Source of the DNA: CAWAYR01 sp050250875
Lineage (GTDB): Bacteria > Acidobacteriota > Vicinamibacteria > Vicinamibacterales > UBA2999
Length of the DNA: 64,000 nt
Direction of reading: 5' to 3'
Assembly: GCA_050250875.1 (NCBI GenBank)
Contig: JBFWNV010000002.1
Span: 62,001-126,000 of the forward strand
Positions 23,974-32,397 of the stretch are shown in pieces (position 1 is the stretch's first letter; each line of letters begins with the position of its first letter). The notes below the pieces were generated by a model. That model searched no databases and was not told the origin of the DNA. It worked only from the letters and a program-made list of their open reading frames with translations. The position numbers were made by a program, and so were the translations under genes.

Positions 23974-25278
23974 TCATTTGATCACCAGGAGCCTGTAGTT
24001 GGCGGGGTGCACGAACTGAATCCCGTGCTCCATCAGCATCGCGTCGTCCTCGATCGGGATGCGCAGCTTCCGGCCGCCCCACTCGGGGATCGGCGTGTAG
24101 GCGAAGTACTCGAACGAGAACAGGTGCTGCAGGTGCAGCGTGAAGGTGCTCTGCAGCGGCTGCCAGGTGGTGAGCGACGGGCCGATGTCGTGGCCGGTAT
24201 TGCCGACCGGGTGGAAGCCGTAGGTGATGTCGGTCTTGTCGTCGGCGTTCGGCTTGTTGAACTCGATCACGCCGTAGCCGGCGGCGCGCAGCGCGGCGTC
24301 CATCGCCGCCATCGTCTCCTTGCCGGTGCGGCCGGGCTTGATCGCCGGCTTGATCACGTCGCGGGCGGCGATGGCCCTGGCGAAGGCGTTCCTGATGCTC
24401 GCCGGCGGCTCGGTCTCGCCGGGTTTCAGCACGTAGGCGACGCGCTTGACGTCGGTGCCGAAGTTCATCAGCCGCACGCCCCAGTCGATCATGATGACGT
24501 CGCCGGGCTGGACGATCCGGTCGGTGGACGTGGCGACGATGCCCTCCGGCCCGGTGACGTAGACCGAGGGCATGTCGAACTCCGAACCCAGCCCGCGGGC
24601 CAGGAGCTGGTCCTGCAGCCACCACGCCGCGTCCTCGAGCGTGGTCCGGCCCGGCGTGATGACCTCGTTCGAGAGCGCCCGCTCGGCCAGCTGGATGGCG
24701 ATGCCGGCGGCCTCGCCGAACGCGACGATCTCGGCGGCGACGCGGCGCGACCGGAACTCGGCGACCAGCCGCTCGGCGCTGACGAGGCGCAAGGCGTAGG
24801 GCTCGCCCAGCACCTTCTTCAACTGCGCGTGCATCGTCACCGAGAGGCCGTCGGCCGGACCGATCTCGTCCGACATGTTGACGCCGATGCGCTGCGGATC
24901 GCGCGCCTTCACCTCCTTCGCCAGCTCGTCGGCCGAGCCGTACTTGTCATAGGCGCCCGACTGGTTGAGCAGGTAGCCCGAGGGCCCGAGCGCCAGCCGC
25001 TCCACGCGCGTGCCCTTCAGAAAGAACGCGTAGTAGCCATGGCCGGTGACGTAGCCACGGCCGAGGTCCTCCCACAGCGGGTCGTAGTGGTTCTCCTTGA
25101 CGGCGACGATCCAGGCGTCCACGCCGGCGTTCTTCATCGCCACCGGCAGCACCTGCTCGAACTTGTCGAGGCGGATCTGGCGCTGCATCTCCCAGCGCCG
25201 CCGCGCCTCCTGCGCCTCGGCGGTCGCCGCCAGCAGTCCCACCACGGCCAACCCCGCCGCCACCCGCGTCGTCCTCAT
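23974..25278 (-). CDS. exported M24-family aminopeptidase P-like protein
   Basis: This 434-residue protein has a signal peptide (MRTTRVAAGLAVVGLLAATAEAQ) and a pita-bread fold M24 domain in its second half. Metal ligands are visible as Asp in MIDWGVRLMNFGTD (two Asp), His in NTGHDIGPS, and Glu near the end (DDAMLMEHGIQF). The family removes N-terminal residues ahead of proline. The frame opens ten codons earlier; ATG 25278 is preferred because GGAGG lies five bases ahead and gives the signal peptide. Export is unusual for aminopeptidase P but common in this type of genome. Confidence 0.82.
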   Translation of the reverse strand: MRTTRVAAGLAVVGLLAATAEAQEARRRWEMQRQIRLDKFEQVLPVAMKNAGVDAWIVAVKENHYDPLWEDLGRGYVTGHGYYAFFLKGTRVERLALGPSGYLLNQSGAYDKYGSADELAKEVKARDPQRIGVNMSDEIGPADGLSVTMHAQLKKVLGEPYALRLVSAERLVAEFRSRRVAAEIVAFGEAAGIAIQLAERALSNEVITPGRTTLEDAAWWLQDQLLARGLGSEFDMPSVYVTGPEGIVATSTDRIVQPGDVIMIDWGVRLMNFGTDVKRVAYVLKPGETEPPASIRNAFARAIAARDVIKPAIKPGRTGKETMAAMDAALRAAGYGVIEFNKPNADDKTDITYGFHPVGNTGHDIGPSLTTWQPLQSTFTLHLQHLFSFEYFAYTPIPEWGGRKLRIPIEDDAMLMEHGIQFVHPANYRLLVIK

Positions 25279-25320
25279 CGCGTCCTCCGGGCCGGTACGA
25301 TGGCACACGCCGCCGGCCGG

Positions 25321-26472
25321 CTACAACAGCCGCGCGACCAGCCGCTTGACACGCACCGGCGGCTCGTCGATCGCCGCCACCCAGCGGCGCGTCCACGGCA
25401 CCAGCCGGGCCAGCCCGTAACTCACGGCGACGGTGGCGATCAGGTTGAGCTCGAGCGGGATCCGCCGCTTGATCGGGATGGCGACGCCGCCGTAGACCAG
25501 CTCGACGTGTACCCAGTAGGCGAACAGCGAGGCGGCGCCGATGGTGGCGAGGGGGCCGGCAATCACTGCGGGCAGCAGGCGGCGCGTGCTCCACAGCAGC
25601 GGCAGCAGCGCCGCCACGATCGCCAGGCGCAGGAAGAAGAACGTCGGCGACGCGCCCCAGAACGACGACCGGCCGGGGGCGTAGATCGTCGGCTGGAACG
25701 ACGCCCACCAGGCGGCGGCGCCGCCGGCGACAGCCAGGCCGGCGAGGGCCAGCTGCAGCCGGCGTTCGCCGCGCTCGTCGCGGGTCGCGGCCAGCGCGGC
25801 GCCGGCGCCGACACCCGCGAACACGAACGCGCTCCACGGCACCAGCGTGAAGTTGGTGTGGCCGGGCGTCGGCCGCCAATACCATTGCAGCGGCTCGGGC
25901 AGCGCGTCGATCCAGCCGGCGCTGCGGACGAGCGGCGCGGCCATCGCCAGCGCCACGGTGGCGAGGCTCGCGGCCGTCACCCGCCCGACCACCGAGCCGG
26001 CAGCGCCCCATACGACCGCGGCGACGACCAGCGCCGGCCCCATCACGTTGAGGATGTCCACCTTGAGGAAGTCGATCGGACGGCCCCAGCCGAGCGCCAG
26101 CGCCTGGGCGCGGAAGACGAAGGCAAGGCCGAAGATCAGGAACCCGCGCTTGGCCAGCGCCAGCGTCGCCTCGGCGCGCGACAACCCGGCGCGCCGCTTC
26201 GACGCTCCCGACAATGCCGTGCCGACCCCGGCGAGGAACAGGAAGGCCGGCGCGGCCAGACCGCCGACGAACGTCGCCCAGTAGAACGTCGGGCGGTCGC
26301 GATCGGCGTCGCGGGTCCAGGCATCGACGACATGGGCCAGCACCATCAGCACCACGGCGACGCCGCGCGCCCAGTCGAGCCAGACGCGCCGCGGTGGCGC
26401 GCTCGCGCCGTCGCTCAGGGCACGACCTCGTAGGACGTCGTCAGCGGGATGTCCTGCCGGAAGGTGTGCCAC
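25321..26472 (-). CDS. DUF1624 / heparan-alpha-glucosaminide acetyltransferase-like membrane protein
   Basis: This polytopic protein begins its conserved part with WLDWARGVAVVLMVLAHVVDAW, the active-site-like helix with a His that typifies membrane acyltransferases of this family, and has about ten hydrophobic segments. It may acetylate a cell-surface sugar. The GTG at 26472 would overlap the OsmC gene by 58 bases. A CTG at 26418 is in frame and overlaps the OsmC stop exactly as CTGA, giving 365 residues that begin just before the conserved part. The start is therefore uncertain. A second family member lies at 61154-62320. Confidence 0.75.
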   Translation of the reverse strand: MAHLPAGHPADDVLRGRALSDGASAPPRRVWLDWARGVAVVLMVLAHVVDAWTRDADRDRPTFYWATFVGGLAAPAFLFLAGVGTALSGASKRRAGLSRAEATLALAKRGFLIFGLAFVFRAQALALGWGRPIDFLKVDILNVMGPALVVAAVVWGAAGSVVGRVTAASLATVALAMAAPLVRSAGWIDALPEPLQWYWRPTPGHTNFTLVPWSAFVFAGVGAGAALAATRDERGERRLQLALAGLAVAGGAAAWWASFQPTIYAPGRSSFWGASPTFFFLRLAIVAALLPLLWSTRRLLPAVIAGPLATIGAASLFAYWVHVELVYGGVAIPIKRRIPLELNLIATVAVSYGLARLVPWTRRWVAAIDEPPVRVKRLVARLL

Positions 26473-26822
26473 ACCGAGCAGTACTTGTCGTGCGACAGCG
26501 CGATGGCGCGCTCGACGGCCGCGGCGGGGACGTCGCCGGTCAGGCGGAAGCCGATCTCGACCGCCGTGAAGCGGCGGGGCGGCTCGGGCGCGCGTTCGGC
26601 GACCAGCTCGACCACGAGGCCCCGCAGATCATGGCGGCCCTTTCGGACGATGTCGGCCACGTCCACGCCCATGCAGCTGGCCAGCGCCAGGGCCAGGGCC
26701 TCCACCGGCGACGGCCCGGCGACCGAGTCGCCGTCGATGGTGACGGGCACGCCGCGAAAATCGGTGTCGAAGCGGCGATCGCCCGTCCAGGCGATCGTCA
26801 CGCGGATCGGAGGTTTGTCCAC
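26415..26822 (-). CDS. OsmC family protein
   Basis: This 135-residue protein has the two redox cysteines of the OsmC family: Cys50 in LALASCMGVD and a second in HDKYCSVWHTF. OsmC proteins reduce organic peroxides; the subgroup with this context (YhfA-like) is less well characterised. The GTG start lies six bases after TACGCT, so the mRNA may be leaderless. It is upstream of and overlaps the DUF1624 gene. Confidence 0.88.
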   Translation of the reverse strand: MDKPPIRVTIAWTGDRRFDTDFRGVPVTIDGDSVAGPSPVEALALALASCMGVDVADIVRKGRHDLRGLVVELVAERAPEPPRRFTAVEIGFRLTGDVPAAAVERAIALSHDKYCSVWHTFRQDIPLTTSYEVVP

Positions 26823-26828
26823 CTCGCG

Positions 26829-26834
26829 AGCGTA
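26829..26834 (-). promoter_or_regulatory. -10-like box for leaderless OsmC mRNA
   Basis: Read on the minus strand, TACGCT is followed by exactly six bases (CGCGAG) and the GTG start codon. The spacing is the same as at 16631, 57786, 61025 and 63535. Confidence 0.35.
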
Positions 26835-26860
26835 CTACACGCCCGCAGCCGGTCGGCCCG

Positions 26861-27634
26861 TCAGCGCGGCGGCGTCGGCAGCGGCAGCGCCCCGCGCGCC
26901 AGCATGTTCAGGTGGGCGCGGGTCAGCACTTCGCCGCGGAAGATCACGGCGTCGATGTCGCGGGTCCGGCCGATGTCGTCGAGCGGGTTGCCGGTGAGGA
27001 TGACGAGGTCTGCGGGCAGGCCGGCGGCGATGCGGCCCAGGCCGTCGAGGCACAGCGCGCGGGCCCGGTCGAGCGTCACCTGGCGAAGCGCGTCGGCCGG
27101 GGGGCGCCGGGCGGTGGTGACCAGCCGCTGCAGTTCGTCGTGGATCGCACCGGGCGCGTCGGCAGTGGCGGCCGACACCGGCGCGGGTGGTGCCCCGGCG
27201 CCGGGGCAGCCGTCCACGATGCGCGGCGAGTACATCCGTCCGCTGTTCAGATCGTCGCGCCAGCGCGTCAGCTGGCTGGCCGTGGCTCCGGAATCGCGCA
27301 CCGCGGTGAGTCCCTGCGCCAGCAGCGCCTGCATGCCGGCCGGCGTGAACGCCGACAGGCGCACGCCCGCCGCGATGAGCCCGGGAATCGCGAACTTGCC
27401 CCGGCCGTCGAACGTGGTTTTCCCCGGGGGCAGCGGCCCGCCCGCCGGTGCGATCCGATCGACGCGCGTGCCGCGCACGACCAGGTCCTGGCCGGGAACC
27501 AGCCGGCCGGCCGCCACGTCCACGACGGCGACATCGCGGATGACAACCTCGGCGAGGGGCTGGCCCGTCTGAGTGGTGACGTGAGCCGCCGACAGGGTGA
27601 CGGCGGCGACGGCAAGGACGACGGCGGTCTTCAT
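26861..27634 (-). CDS. exported amidohydrolase-like protein lacking the metal site
   Basis: This 257-residue protein starts with a signal peptide (MKTAVVLAVAAVTLSAAHVTTQ) and keeps the N- and C-terminal beta-sandwich strands of the amidohydrolase family (VVIRDVAVVDVAAGRLVPGQDLVVRG, GLPADLVILTGNPLDDI). The usual HxH after IPGLID is replaced by AAGVRL in AIPGLIAAGVRLSA, and most of the barrel between residues about 110 and 180 is deleted. It is therefore unlikely to be a hydrolase. It could be a decaying gene or a reshaped binding protein. It is divergent from padR. Confidence 0.7.
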   Translation of the reverse strand: MKTAVVLAVAAVTLSAAHVTTQTGQPLAEVVIRDVAVVDVAAGRLVPGQDLVVRGTRVDRIAPAGGPLPPGKTTFDGRGKFAIPGLIAAGVRLSAFTPAGMQALLAQGLTAVRDSGATASQLTRWRDDLNSGRMYSPRIVDGCPGAGAPPAPVSAATADAPGAIHDELQRLVTTARRPPADALRQVTLDRARALCLDGLGRIAAGLPADLVILTGNPLDDIGRTRDIDAVIFRGEVLTRAHLNMLARGALPLPTPPR

Positions 27635-27668
27635 GGAGGCACTCCCCGACAGGCCGAACCAGGTTGTT

Positions 27669-27689
27669 ATATTTCGGACTCCGGTATAT
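27669..27689. promoter_or_regulatory. palindromic operator ahead of padR (candidate)
   Basis: The 21-base site has ATAT ends and a CGGA-C-TCCG centre; 8 of 10 base pairs are symmetric. It lies between the divergent amidohydrolase-like gene and padR, 11 bases before the padR ATG. PadR proteins commonly bind AT-ended dyads near their own promoters, so autoregulation is a reasonable inference. Confidence 0.45.
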
Positions 27690-27700
27690 CGTACTCCAGC

Positions 27701-28054
27701 ATGACGACGCAACCCTCCGCCGACGTCCTCCGCGAAGCCAAGAAGGGCAGCGCCGAGCTGGTCATCCTGGCGCTGCTCGAAGGCACGCCGCGCCACGGCT
27801 ACGAGCTGGCGGCGCGCATCGAGCAGGAGTCGGACGGCGCGCTCAGCTACAACTTCGCGTCGCTCTACGCGACGCTCTACAAGCTGGAGGGCCGCGGCTG
27901 GATCCAGGGCCGCTGGGTCGAGCGGCCGGGCCAGCGGCGGCGGCGTTACTATCGCCTCACCGCCGCCGGCGCCGCCGTGCTCGACCGGCAGCGCGACGAG
28001 TGGAAGCAGTTCGTCCTGGCGCTCGGCCGTCTGGCCGGCATCAGCTTCGCGTGA
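27701..28054 (+). CDS. PadR family transcriptional regulator
   Basis: This 117-residue regulator has the PadR winged helix: LVILALLEGTPRHGYELAARI followed by SLYATLYKLEGRGWIQGRW and the beta wing RRRRYYRLTAAG. It ends with the short dimerisation helix. It is 10 bases upstream of the large permease gene. This padR-permease pair is a hallmark of Acidobacteria, where PadR is thought to control the transporter. Confidence 0.92.
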   Translation: MTTQPSADVLREAKKGSAELVILALLEGTPRHGYELAARIEQESDGALSYNFASLYATLYKLEGRGWIQGRWVERPGQRRRRYYRLTAAGAAVLDRQRDEWKQFVLALGRLAGISFA

Positions 28055-28064
28055 GGGGCCGGCG

Positions 28065-30725
28065 ATGAACGAGTGGACGCGACGCGTGCGCCGTCACCTG
28101 GACGACCGCGGGCTCTCGCTGCCCGACCCGGTGATCGAGGAACTGGCCGACCACCTCGAGGACGCGTGGGACGCGCGACCGCGTGCCGGTGACGCGGCGG
28201 ATCCCGATGCGTTCGCCGTGGCCACCTTGCAGCGCGCCGACGTGCCGGCCCTGGCGGCGCGGCGCGCCGTACCTCAGCCGCCGCCCCCGGCCCCGGAGCC
28301 GGGCAGCGGCGCGTTCCTCAGCGGCCTCGGCGGCGAGCTGCGCCACACGCTCAGGCTGCTGGGTCGCGCGCCGGGGTTCACGCTCGCCGTCGTCGCGGTA
28401 TTGGCCCTCGGCATCGGCGCCACGACCGCCGCGTTCCAGCTCGTCTACTCGGCACTGCTGGCCCCGCTGCCCTACGCCGACGCCGACCGGCTCGTGATGG
28501 TGTGGGAGCACAACCTGCCGCGCAACCGGCCGCGCAACGTCATCAACCCCGGCAACTACTTCACCTGGTCCGAACGCTCCACCTCGCTCGAAATGTCGGG
28601 CGTGTTCAGCCCGACCGTCGGCAACCTCGCCGGCGACGGCGGGTCGCCCGAGGAATTGCGCGGCGTGGCCCTGCAGCCGCAGGTGCTCGGCATGGTCGGC
28701 GTGCGGCCGGTCGCCGGCCGGCTGTTCGTCGAGGGCGACGCCCCGCCGGGCGCGCCGCGGACGCTGCTCATCAGCGAGGGGCTGTGGCGGCGGCGCTACG
28801 GCGCGGCCGCCGACGCCGTGGGCCGATCGGTGGTGCTGAACGGCGAGCCGGCCACGATCGTCGGCGTCCTGCCGGCCGACTTCACGTTGGTCGGCTTCCG
28901 CGGCGATTTCTGGCGTCCCGCGGTGCTGCCGCCCGAGGCCCGCACCAACTTCCGCGGCCGCAGCCTGATGGCCCTCGCCAAACTGAAGCCCGGCGTGTCG
29001 CGGGATGCGGCGCAGGACGAGCTGGCCGGGATCTTCGCCGGACTGGTCGAGGCCCATCGCGAGTTCAACACGGGGTGGACGCTGAACGTCGTGCCGCTGC
29101 GCGATCAGCTGACGAGCGAGACGCGCCCGGCGCTGTGGGTGCTCTTTGGCGCGGTGGTCGCGGTGCTGCTCATCGCCTGCGCCAACGTCGCCGCGCTGCT
29201 GCTGGTGCGCGCCACCGGCCGCCGCCACGAGATGGCCGTCAAGGTCTCGCTCGGCGCCCGTCCGGTCCATCTGGCGCGCCAGCTGTTCCTCGAGACGGCG
29301 CTGCTCGTCGGCGCCGGCGGCGTGCTGGGCACGCTGCTCGCCCTGCTGCTCACCCGCGTCGTCTCGACCACGGCCCGCGACGCCGGCGTGCCGCTGGTCA
29401 GCGACGGTGCGCTCGGCGGCACCGCGTTGGCCTTCGCGGTGGGGGCCACGGCGATCACCGCGCTCGCCTGCGGTCTGGGCCCGGCCGCCGGCGCCCGCAA
29501 GGTGTCGGTGCACGACGCGCTGCGCGAGGGCGGACGCGGCGGCGTCGGTAGCCGCCAGCGCCTGCGCGGCTGGCTGGTGGCCGGCGAGGTCGCCGCCGCC
29601 ACGCTGATCCTCTCCGGCGCCGCGCTGCTCGGCCGCAGCTACGTGGCCCTGCAGGACGTCGATCCGGGATTCAACCCGCAGCAGGTGCTCACCGCCCGGG
29701 TCTCGAGGATGGGCGCCGCGGCGGCCAAGTCGCAGGTGCCGTTCGCCAACGACGTGCTGGCGCGGCTGCGGGCGCTGCCGGGCGTGACCGGCGCCGCCGT
29801 CACGTCGTTCCTGCCGCTCGACGGCAATCCGGGCATCGGTTCGTCGTTCATGCTCGCCGATCGGCCCGAGCCGGCGCCGGGCGAACGGCCGATCGCGGAC
29901 TACCGTCCGGTGACCCCTGGCTACTTCGCCACCCTCCAGATCCCGCTGCGCCAGGGCCGCGATTTCACCGACGCCGACATCGAGGGACGGCCGCGGGTGG
30001 CCATCGTCAACGAGGCGTTCGTGCGCCGGCTCTCGCCCGACGTGTCGCCGCTCGGCCGGCGGCTCGCCGACTCGCTCGGGGAGACGCAGGAGATCGTCGG
30101 TGTCGTGGGCGACGTGACCCTGGCCAGCCTCGATGCCGAGCAGCGTCCGACCATCTACCTGCCGTTCGCGCAACTCGCCGTCGGTGCGCTCACCTTCGTC
30201 GTGCGCACGTCGGGTCCTGAGCCCGAGGCCCTGGGTCGCACGGTGGCGTCCGTCATCCGCGAGGTCGACCCGAACCAGCCGGTGTCGGACATCCGCCCCC
30301 TGGACGACGTGGTGTCGCGTTCGCTGGTCCGCCCGAGGGTCGCATCAGCCGCGCTGGGGCTCTTCGCCGCGGCCGCGTTGCTGCTGGCCGCGATCGGCGT
30401 TTACGGCGTGGTGGCCTACGGTGTCTCGCAGCGGCGTGCCGAGTTCGGCGTGCGCCTCGCCCTCGGCGCCCAGCCCGGTGACGTCGTGCGACTGGTGCTG
30501 CGGCAAAGCCTGGTGATGGTGCTGGGCGGAGTGGTGGCGGGCGCGGCGCTGGCAGTGCCGCTCTCGACGACGCTGCGCACGCTGCTCTTCGGCGTCGGGC
30601 CCGGCGACCCGCTGACCCTGGCCGCCGTGGCGGCGCTGCTGGTCGGCGCCGGCGTGCTGGCCAGCTACCTGCCGGCGCGGCGCGGCACCCGGGTCGATCC
30701 GGTGTCGGCGCTGCGCGCCGAGTAG
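28065..30725 (+). CDS. duplicated MacB/FtsX-type ABC permease (ADOP family)
   Basis: This 886-residue membrane protein has an N-terminal cytoplasmic helix bundle (about 1-80) and two MacB periplasmic-core plus FtsX units. Membrane helices cluster near residues 102-125, 360-395, 410-440, 460-490 and 520-535 in the first half, and 765-880 in the second (SAALGLFAAAALLLAAIGVYG, ...). No ATPase domain is present, so it must borrow one or act without. The family is named for acidobacterial duplicated orphan permeases. Substrate is unknown. It is co-directional with padR. Confidence 0.9.
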   Translation: MNEWTRRVRRHLDDRGLSLPDPVIEELADHLEDAWDARPRAGDAADPDAFAVATLQRADVPALAARRAVPQPPPPAPEPGSGAFLSGLGGELRHTLRLLGRAPGFTLAVVAVLALGIGATTAAFQLVYSALLAPLPYADADRLVMVWEHNLPRNRPRNVINPGNYFTWSERSTSLEMSGVFSPTVGNLAGDGGSPEELRGVALQPQVLGMVGVRPVAGRLFVEGDAPPGAPRTLLISEGLWRRRYGAAADAVGRSVVLNGEPATIVGVLPADFTLVGFRGDFWRPAVLPPEARTNFRGRSLMALAKLKPGVSRDAAQDELAGIFAGLVEAHREFNTGWTLNVVPLRDQLTSETRPALWVLFGAVVAVLLIACANVAALLLVRATGRRHEMAVKVSLGARPVHLARQLFLETALLVGAGGVLGTLLALLLTRVVSTTARDAGVPLVSDGALGGTALAFAVGATAITALACGLGPAAGARKVSVHDALREGGRGGVGSRQRLRGWLVAGEVAAATLILSGAALLGRSYVALQDVDPGFNPQQVLTARVSRMGAAAAKSQVPFANDVLARLRALPGVTGAAVTSFLPLDGNPGIGSSFMLADRPEPAPGERPIADYRPVTPGYFATLQIPLRQGRDFTDADIEGRPRVAIVNEAFVRRLSPDVSPLGRRLADSLGETQEIVGVVGDVTLASLDAEQRPTIYLPFAQLAVGALTFVVRTSGPEPEALGRTVASVIREVDPNQPVSDIRPLDDVVSRSLVRPRVASAALGLFAAAALLLAAIGVYGVVAYGVSQRRAEFGVRLALGAQPGDVVRLVLRQSLVMVLGGVVAGAALAVPLSTTLRTLLFGVGPGDPLTLAAVAALLVGAGVLASYLPARRGTRVDPVSALRAE

Positions 30726-30818
30726 CTCGGGCCGGGCGAACCGGCGGGCCCCGTCGTCCGTCCCAGTAGTCGTATCCCGTCCCGTGCGCCGGGTCGGGGC
30801 CGATGAGAGACTGACGAA

Positions 30819-31253
30819 ATGCCCGACATCCAGCATCGCTTCGTCGTGAAGGCGCCGGCGTCGCGCGTCTTCGCGATGTTCGCCGACCCGGCCCTGCTCA
30901 GTGAATGGTGGACGCTCGACGCCGACGGCGTCGCCGAGTCGGGCGAGCTCTATCGCTTCGGGTTCGGACCCGACGTGGAGTGGCAGGGGCTGCTCGCCGC
31001 CTGCGATCCCGATCGCTGGATCGAATGGGAGATCCTCGAGGCCGATGACGACTGGACGGGGACGCGGATCGGCGCCCGGCTCACCCCGCTGGCCGACACG
31101 CGGACGATCGTGGACTTCTACAACAGCGGCTGGCGCCACGCCAACGAGCACTTCCGCACGTCGAGCTGCTGCTGGGCCAACTACCTCCGCGTGCTGCGCC
31201 GCTTCGTCGAGCACGGCGAGCGCGTGCCGTACGGCGATCGCGACACGGTCTGA
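30819..31253 (+). CDS. SRPBCC (START-like) domain protein
   Basis: This 144-residue protein has the helix-grip fold start FVVKAPASRVFAMFADPALLSEWW and ends with an amphipathic helix (NYLRVLRRFVEHGER), the layout of Activator-of-Hsp90-like and other SRPBCC proteins. They bind hydrophobic ligands; no specific role can be given. It stands alone after the permease gene. Confidence 0.75.
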   Translation: MPDIQHRFVVKAPASRVFAMFADPALLSEWWTLDADGVAESGELYRFGFGPDVEWQGLLAACDPDRWIEWEILEADDDWTGTRIGARLTPLADTRTIVDFYNSGWRHANEHFRTSSCCWANYLRVLRRFVEHGERVPYGDRDTV

Positions 31254-31265
31254 CCGCGGCGGGCG

Positions 31266-31589
31266 CTACTGATCCTCGGGCAGCGCCAGGCCCTCCCGCC
31301 AGCCCGCCGGCGGGTCGTCGAGCTGCACGCCCATACCGCCGGTGGAGAGCATCACCAGCGACGAGGCGACGCGCCGGCTGCGCGCCACGCGGCCCTGCAG
31401 CAGCAGCGGCTCGCGCCCCGGCACCCTCACCTGCACCTGCACCACGGTGCCCTTGGTCAGCACGGTGTTGGTGGAGAGATAGAAGCCCTGGCTCGACGCG
31501 TCGGTGATGAGGCCCAGCCGATCGGTGCGCCCGGCACCGAAGCGCACCGGCAACCGCGTCTTCTTCCGCTGGCGTCGTCGCTTGTCCAT
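31266..31589 (-). CDS. PilZ domain c-di-GMP-binding protein
   Basis: This 107-residue protein is a single PilZ domain. The RxxxR c-di-GMP motif appears as RRRQRKKTRLPVRF near the N terminus and the second motif as DASSQGFYLS (D/NxSxxG pattern). It would bind c-di-GMP and act on a partner such as a motility or export machine. The ATG at 31589 has GAGGA ahead; the frame is open nine codons further but without a ribosome site. It could read signals set by the GGDEF proteins of this window. Confidence 0.85.
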   Translation of the reverse strand: MDKRRRQRKKTRLPVRFGAGRTDRLGLITDASSQGFYLSTNTVLTKGTVVQVQVRVPGREPLLLQGRVARSRRVASSLVMLSTGGMGVQLDDPPAGWREGLALPEDQ

Positions 31590-31773
31590 CGCGTCCTCGG
31601 CGCTGGAGCACAGCATGCGATGTGCCGCCCGACTGCCGAGGCGGCTACGGGTAATCGCGTGCAGTTCTGGCCAGTTCCCAGGGAAAAGGTTCGGCCGAAG
31701 GAGGAAAGAGTCTGGGCGAAGGGGTACTTCGGGGTCGTCGGTGCCTGCCGCGCCCCGAGGACCGGACCGGGTC

Positions 31774-32370
31774 TCAGTCGCCGGCGTGCACGACGGTGCG
31801 ACGGCTGCGGTGGCCTCTCACCAGGTCGGCGCGCAGCTGCTTGCTCAGATACACCTTCGACTCGGCGGTGTCGACGTCCGAGCGCTCGAACTTGATGACG
31901 TCGAACCCCAGCTGCGCCAGCACGGCGCGCATGTCGTAGAAGCGGTTCTTGGTCTTGACGACCACTTCCTCGTAGCCGAGCGCGACGGCCCACGCCTCGG
32001 ACTGCTCGGTGAGCGCGCGGAAGTGCCCCTGGCCGCGCCAGTCGCGGCGGGTGGCGCCGATCCACGAATAGAGCACCTTGCGCCCGTCGAAGCGGACGCA
32101 GCCGGCCAGGCGATCGACCAGATCCCGCAGCTTGGGCTCGTGCTCCGCGGCGCGGATCTCGTGCACCACCTTGTAGGCCACCGGCACGAGCATGGCCGGC
32201 TCGTCGGGCAGCGCGGCTTCGGCCATGAGAATCAGCGACTCTCGGCCGGCCAGCCGCTGCAGCACCTCGGCCGCGGTCTTACGCCGTGGAAACTCGCCGA
32301 AGAATTCTTCGATGTACTGGATTTCGAGGGCGCCGGATTCGACGGGATACTGCTTGATGAGATATTCCAC
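31774..32370 (-). CDS. GNAT family acetyltransferase
   Basis: This 198-residue protein ends with a GNAT-like fold: WIGATRRDWRGQGHFRALTEQSEAW contains the acetyl-CoA-binding R/Q-x-x-G-x-G/H pattern, followed by YEEVVVKTKNRFYDMRAVLAQLGFDVI, resembling the ligand-binding end of the fold. The substrate is unknown. The GTG at 32370 is chosen because a TATAAT box and a hairpin lie immediately upstream and no ribosome site is visible. It is downstream of the ECF42-like sigma gene on the same strand. Confidence 0.7.
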   Translation of the reverse strand: MEYLIKQYPVESGALEIQYIEEFFGEFPRRKTAAEVLQRLAGRESLILMAEAALPDEPAMLVPVAYKVVHEIRAAEHEPKLRDLVDRLAGCVRFDGRKVLYSWIGATRRDWRGQGHFRALTEQSEAWAVALGYEEVVVKTKNRFYDMRAVLAQLGFDVIKFERSDVDTAESKVYLSKQLRADLVRGHRSRRTVVHAGD

Positions 32371-32371
32371 C

Positions 32372-32397
32372 AGCGCTCCGCGGGAGCGCTGATTATA
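32372..32397 (-). promoter_or_regulatory. promoter -10 and hairpin leader of the GNAT gene
   Basis: TATAAT (minus strand, 32397-32392) overlaps the end of the sigma-factor gene. Between it and the GTG lies a perfect palindrome, AGCGCTCC-GCG-GGAGCGCT (32372-32390), ending one base before the start codon. The short leader would thus be mostly a hairpin, or the palindrome is an operator over the transcription start. Confidence 0.45.

Noticed and set aside
31590..31773. Riboswitch or RNA gene in the gap between the PilZ and GNAT genes
   Set aside because: I found no conserved aptamer core, stem pair or terminator; nothing specific is visible in it.
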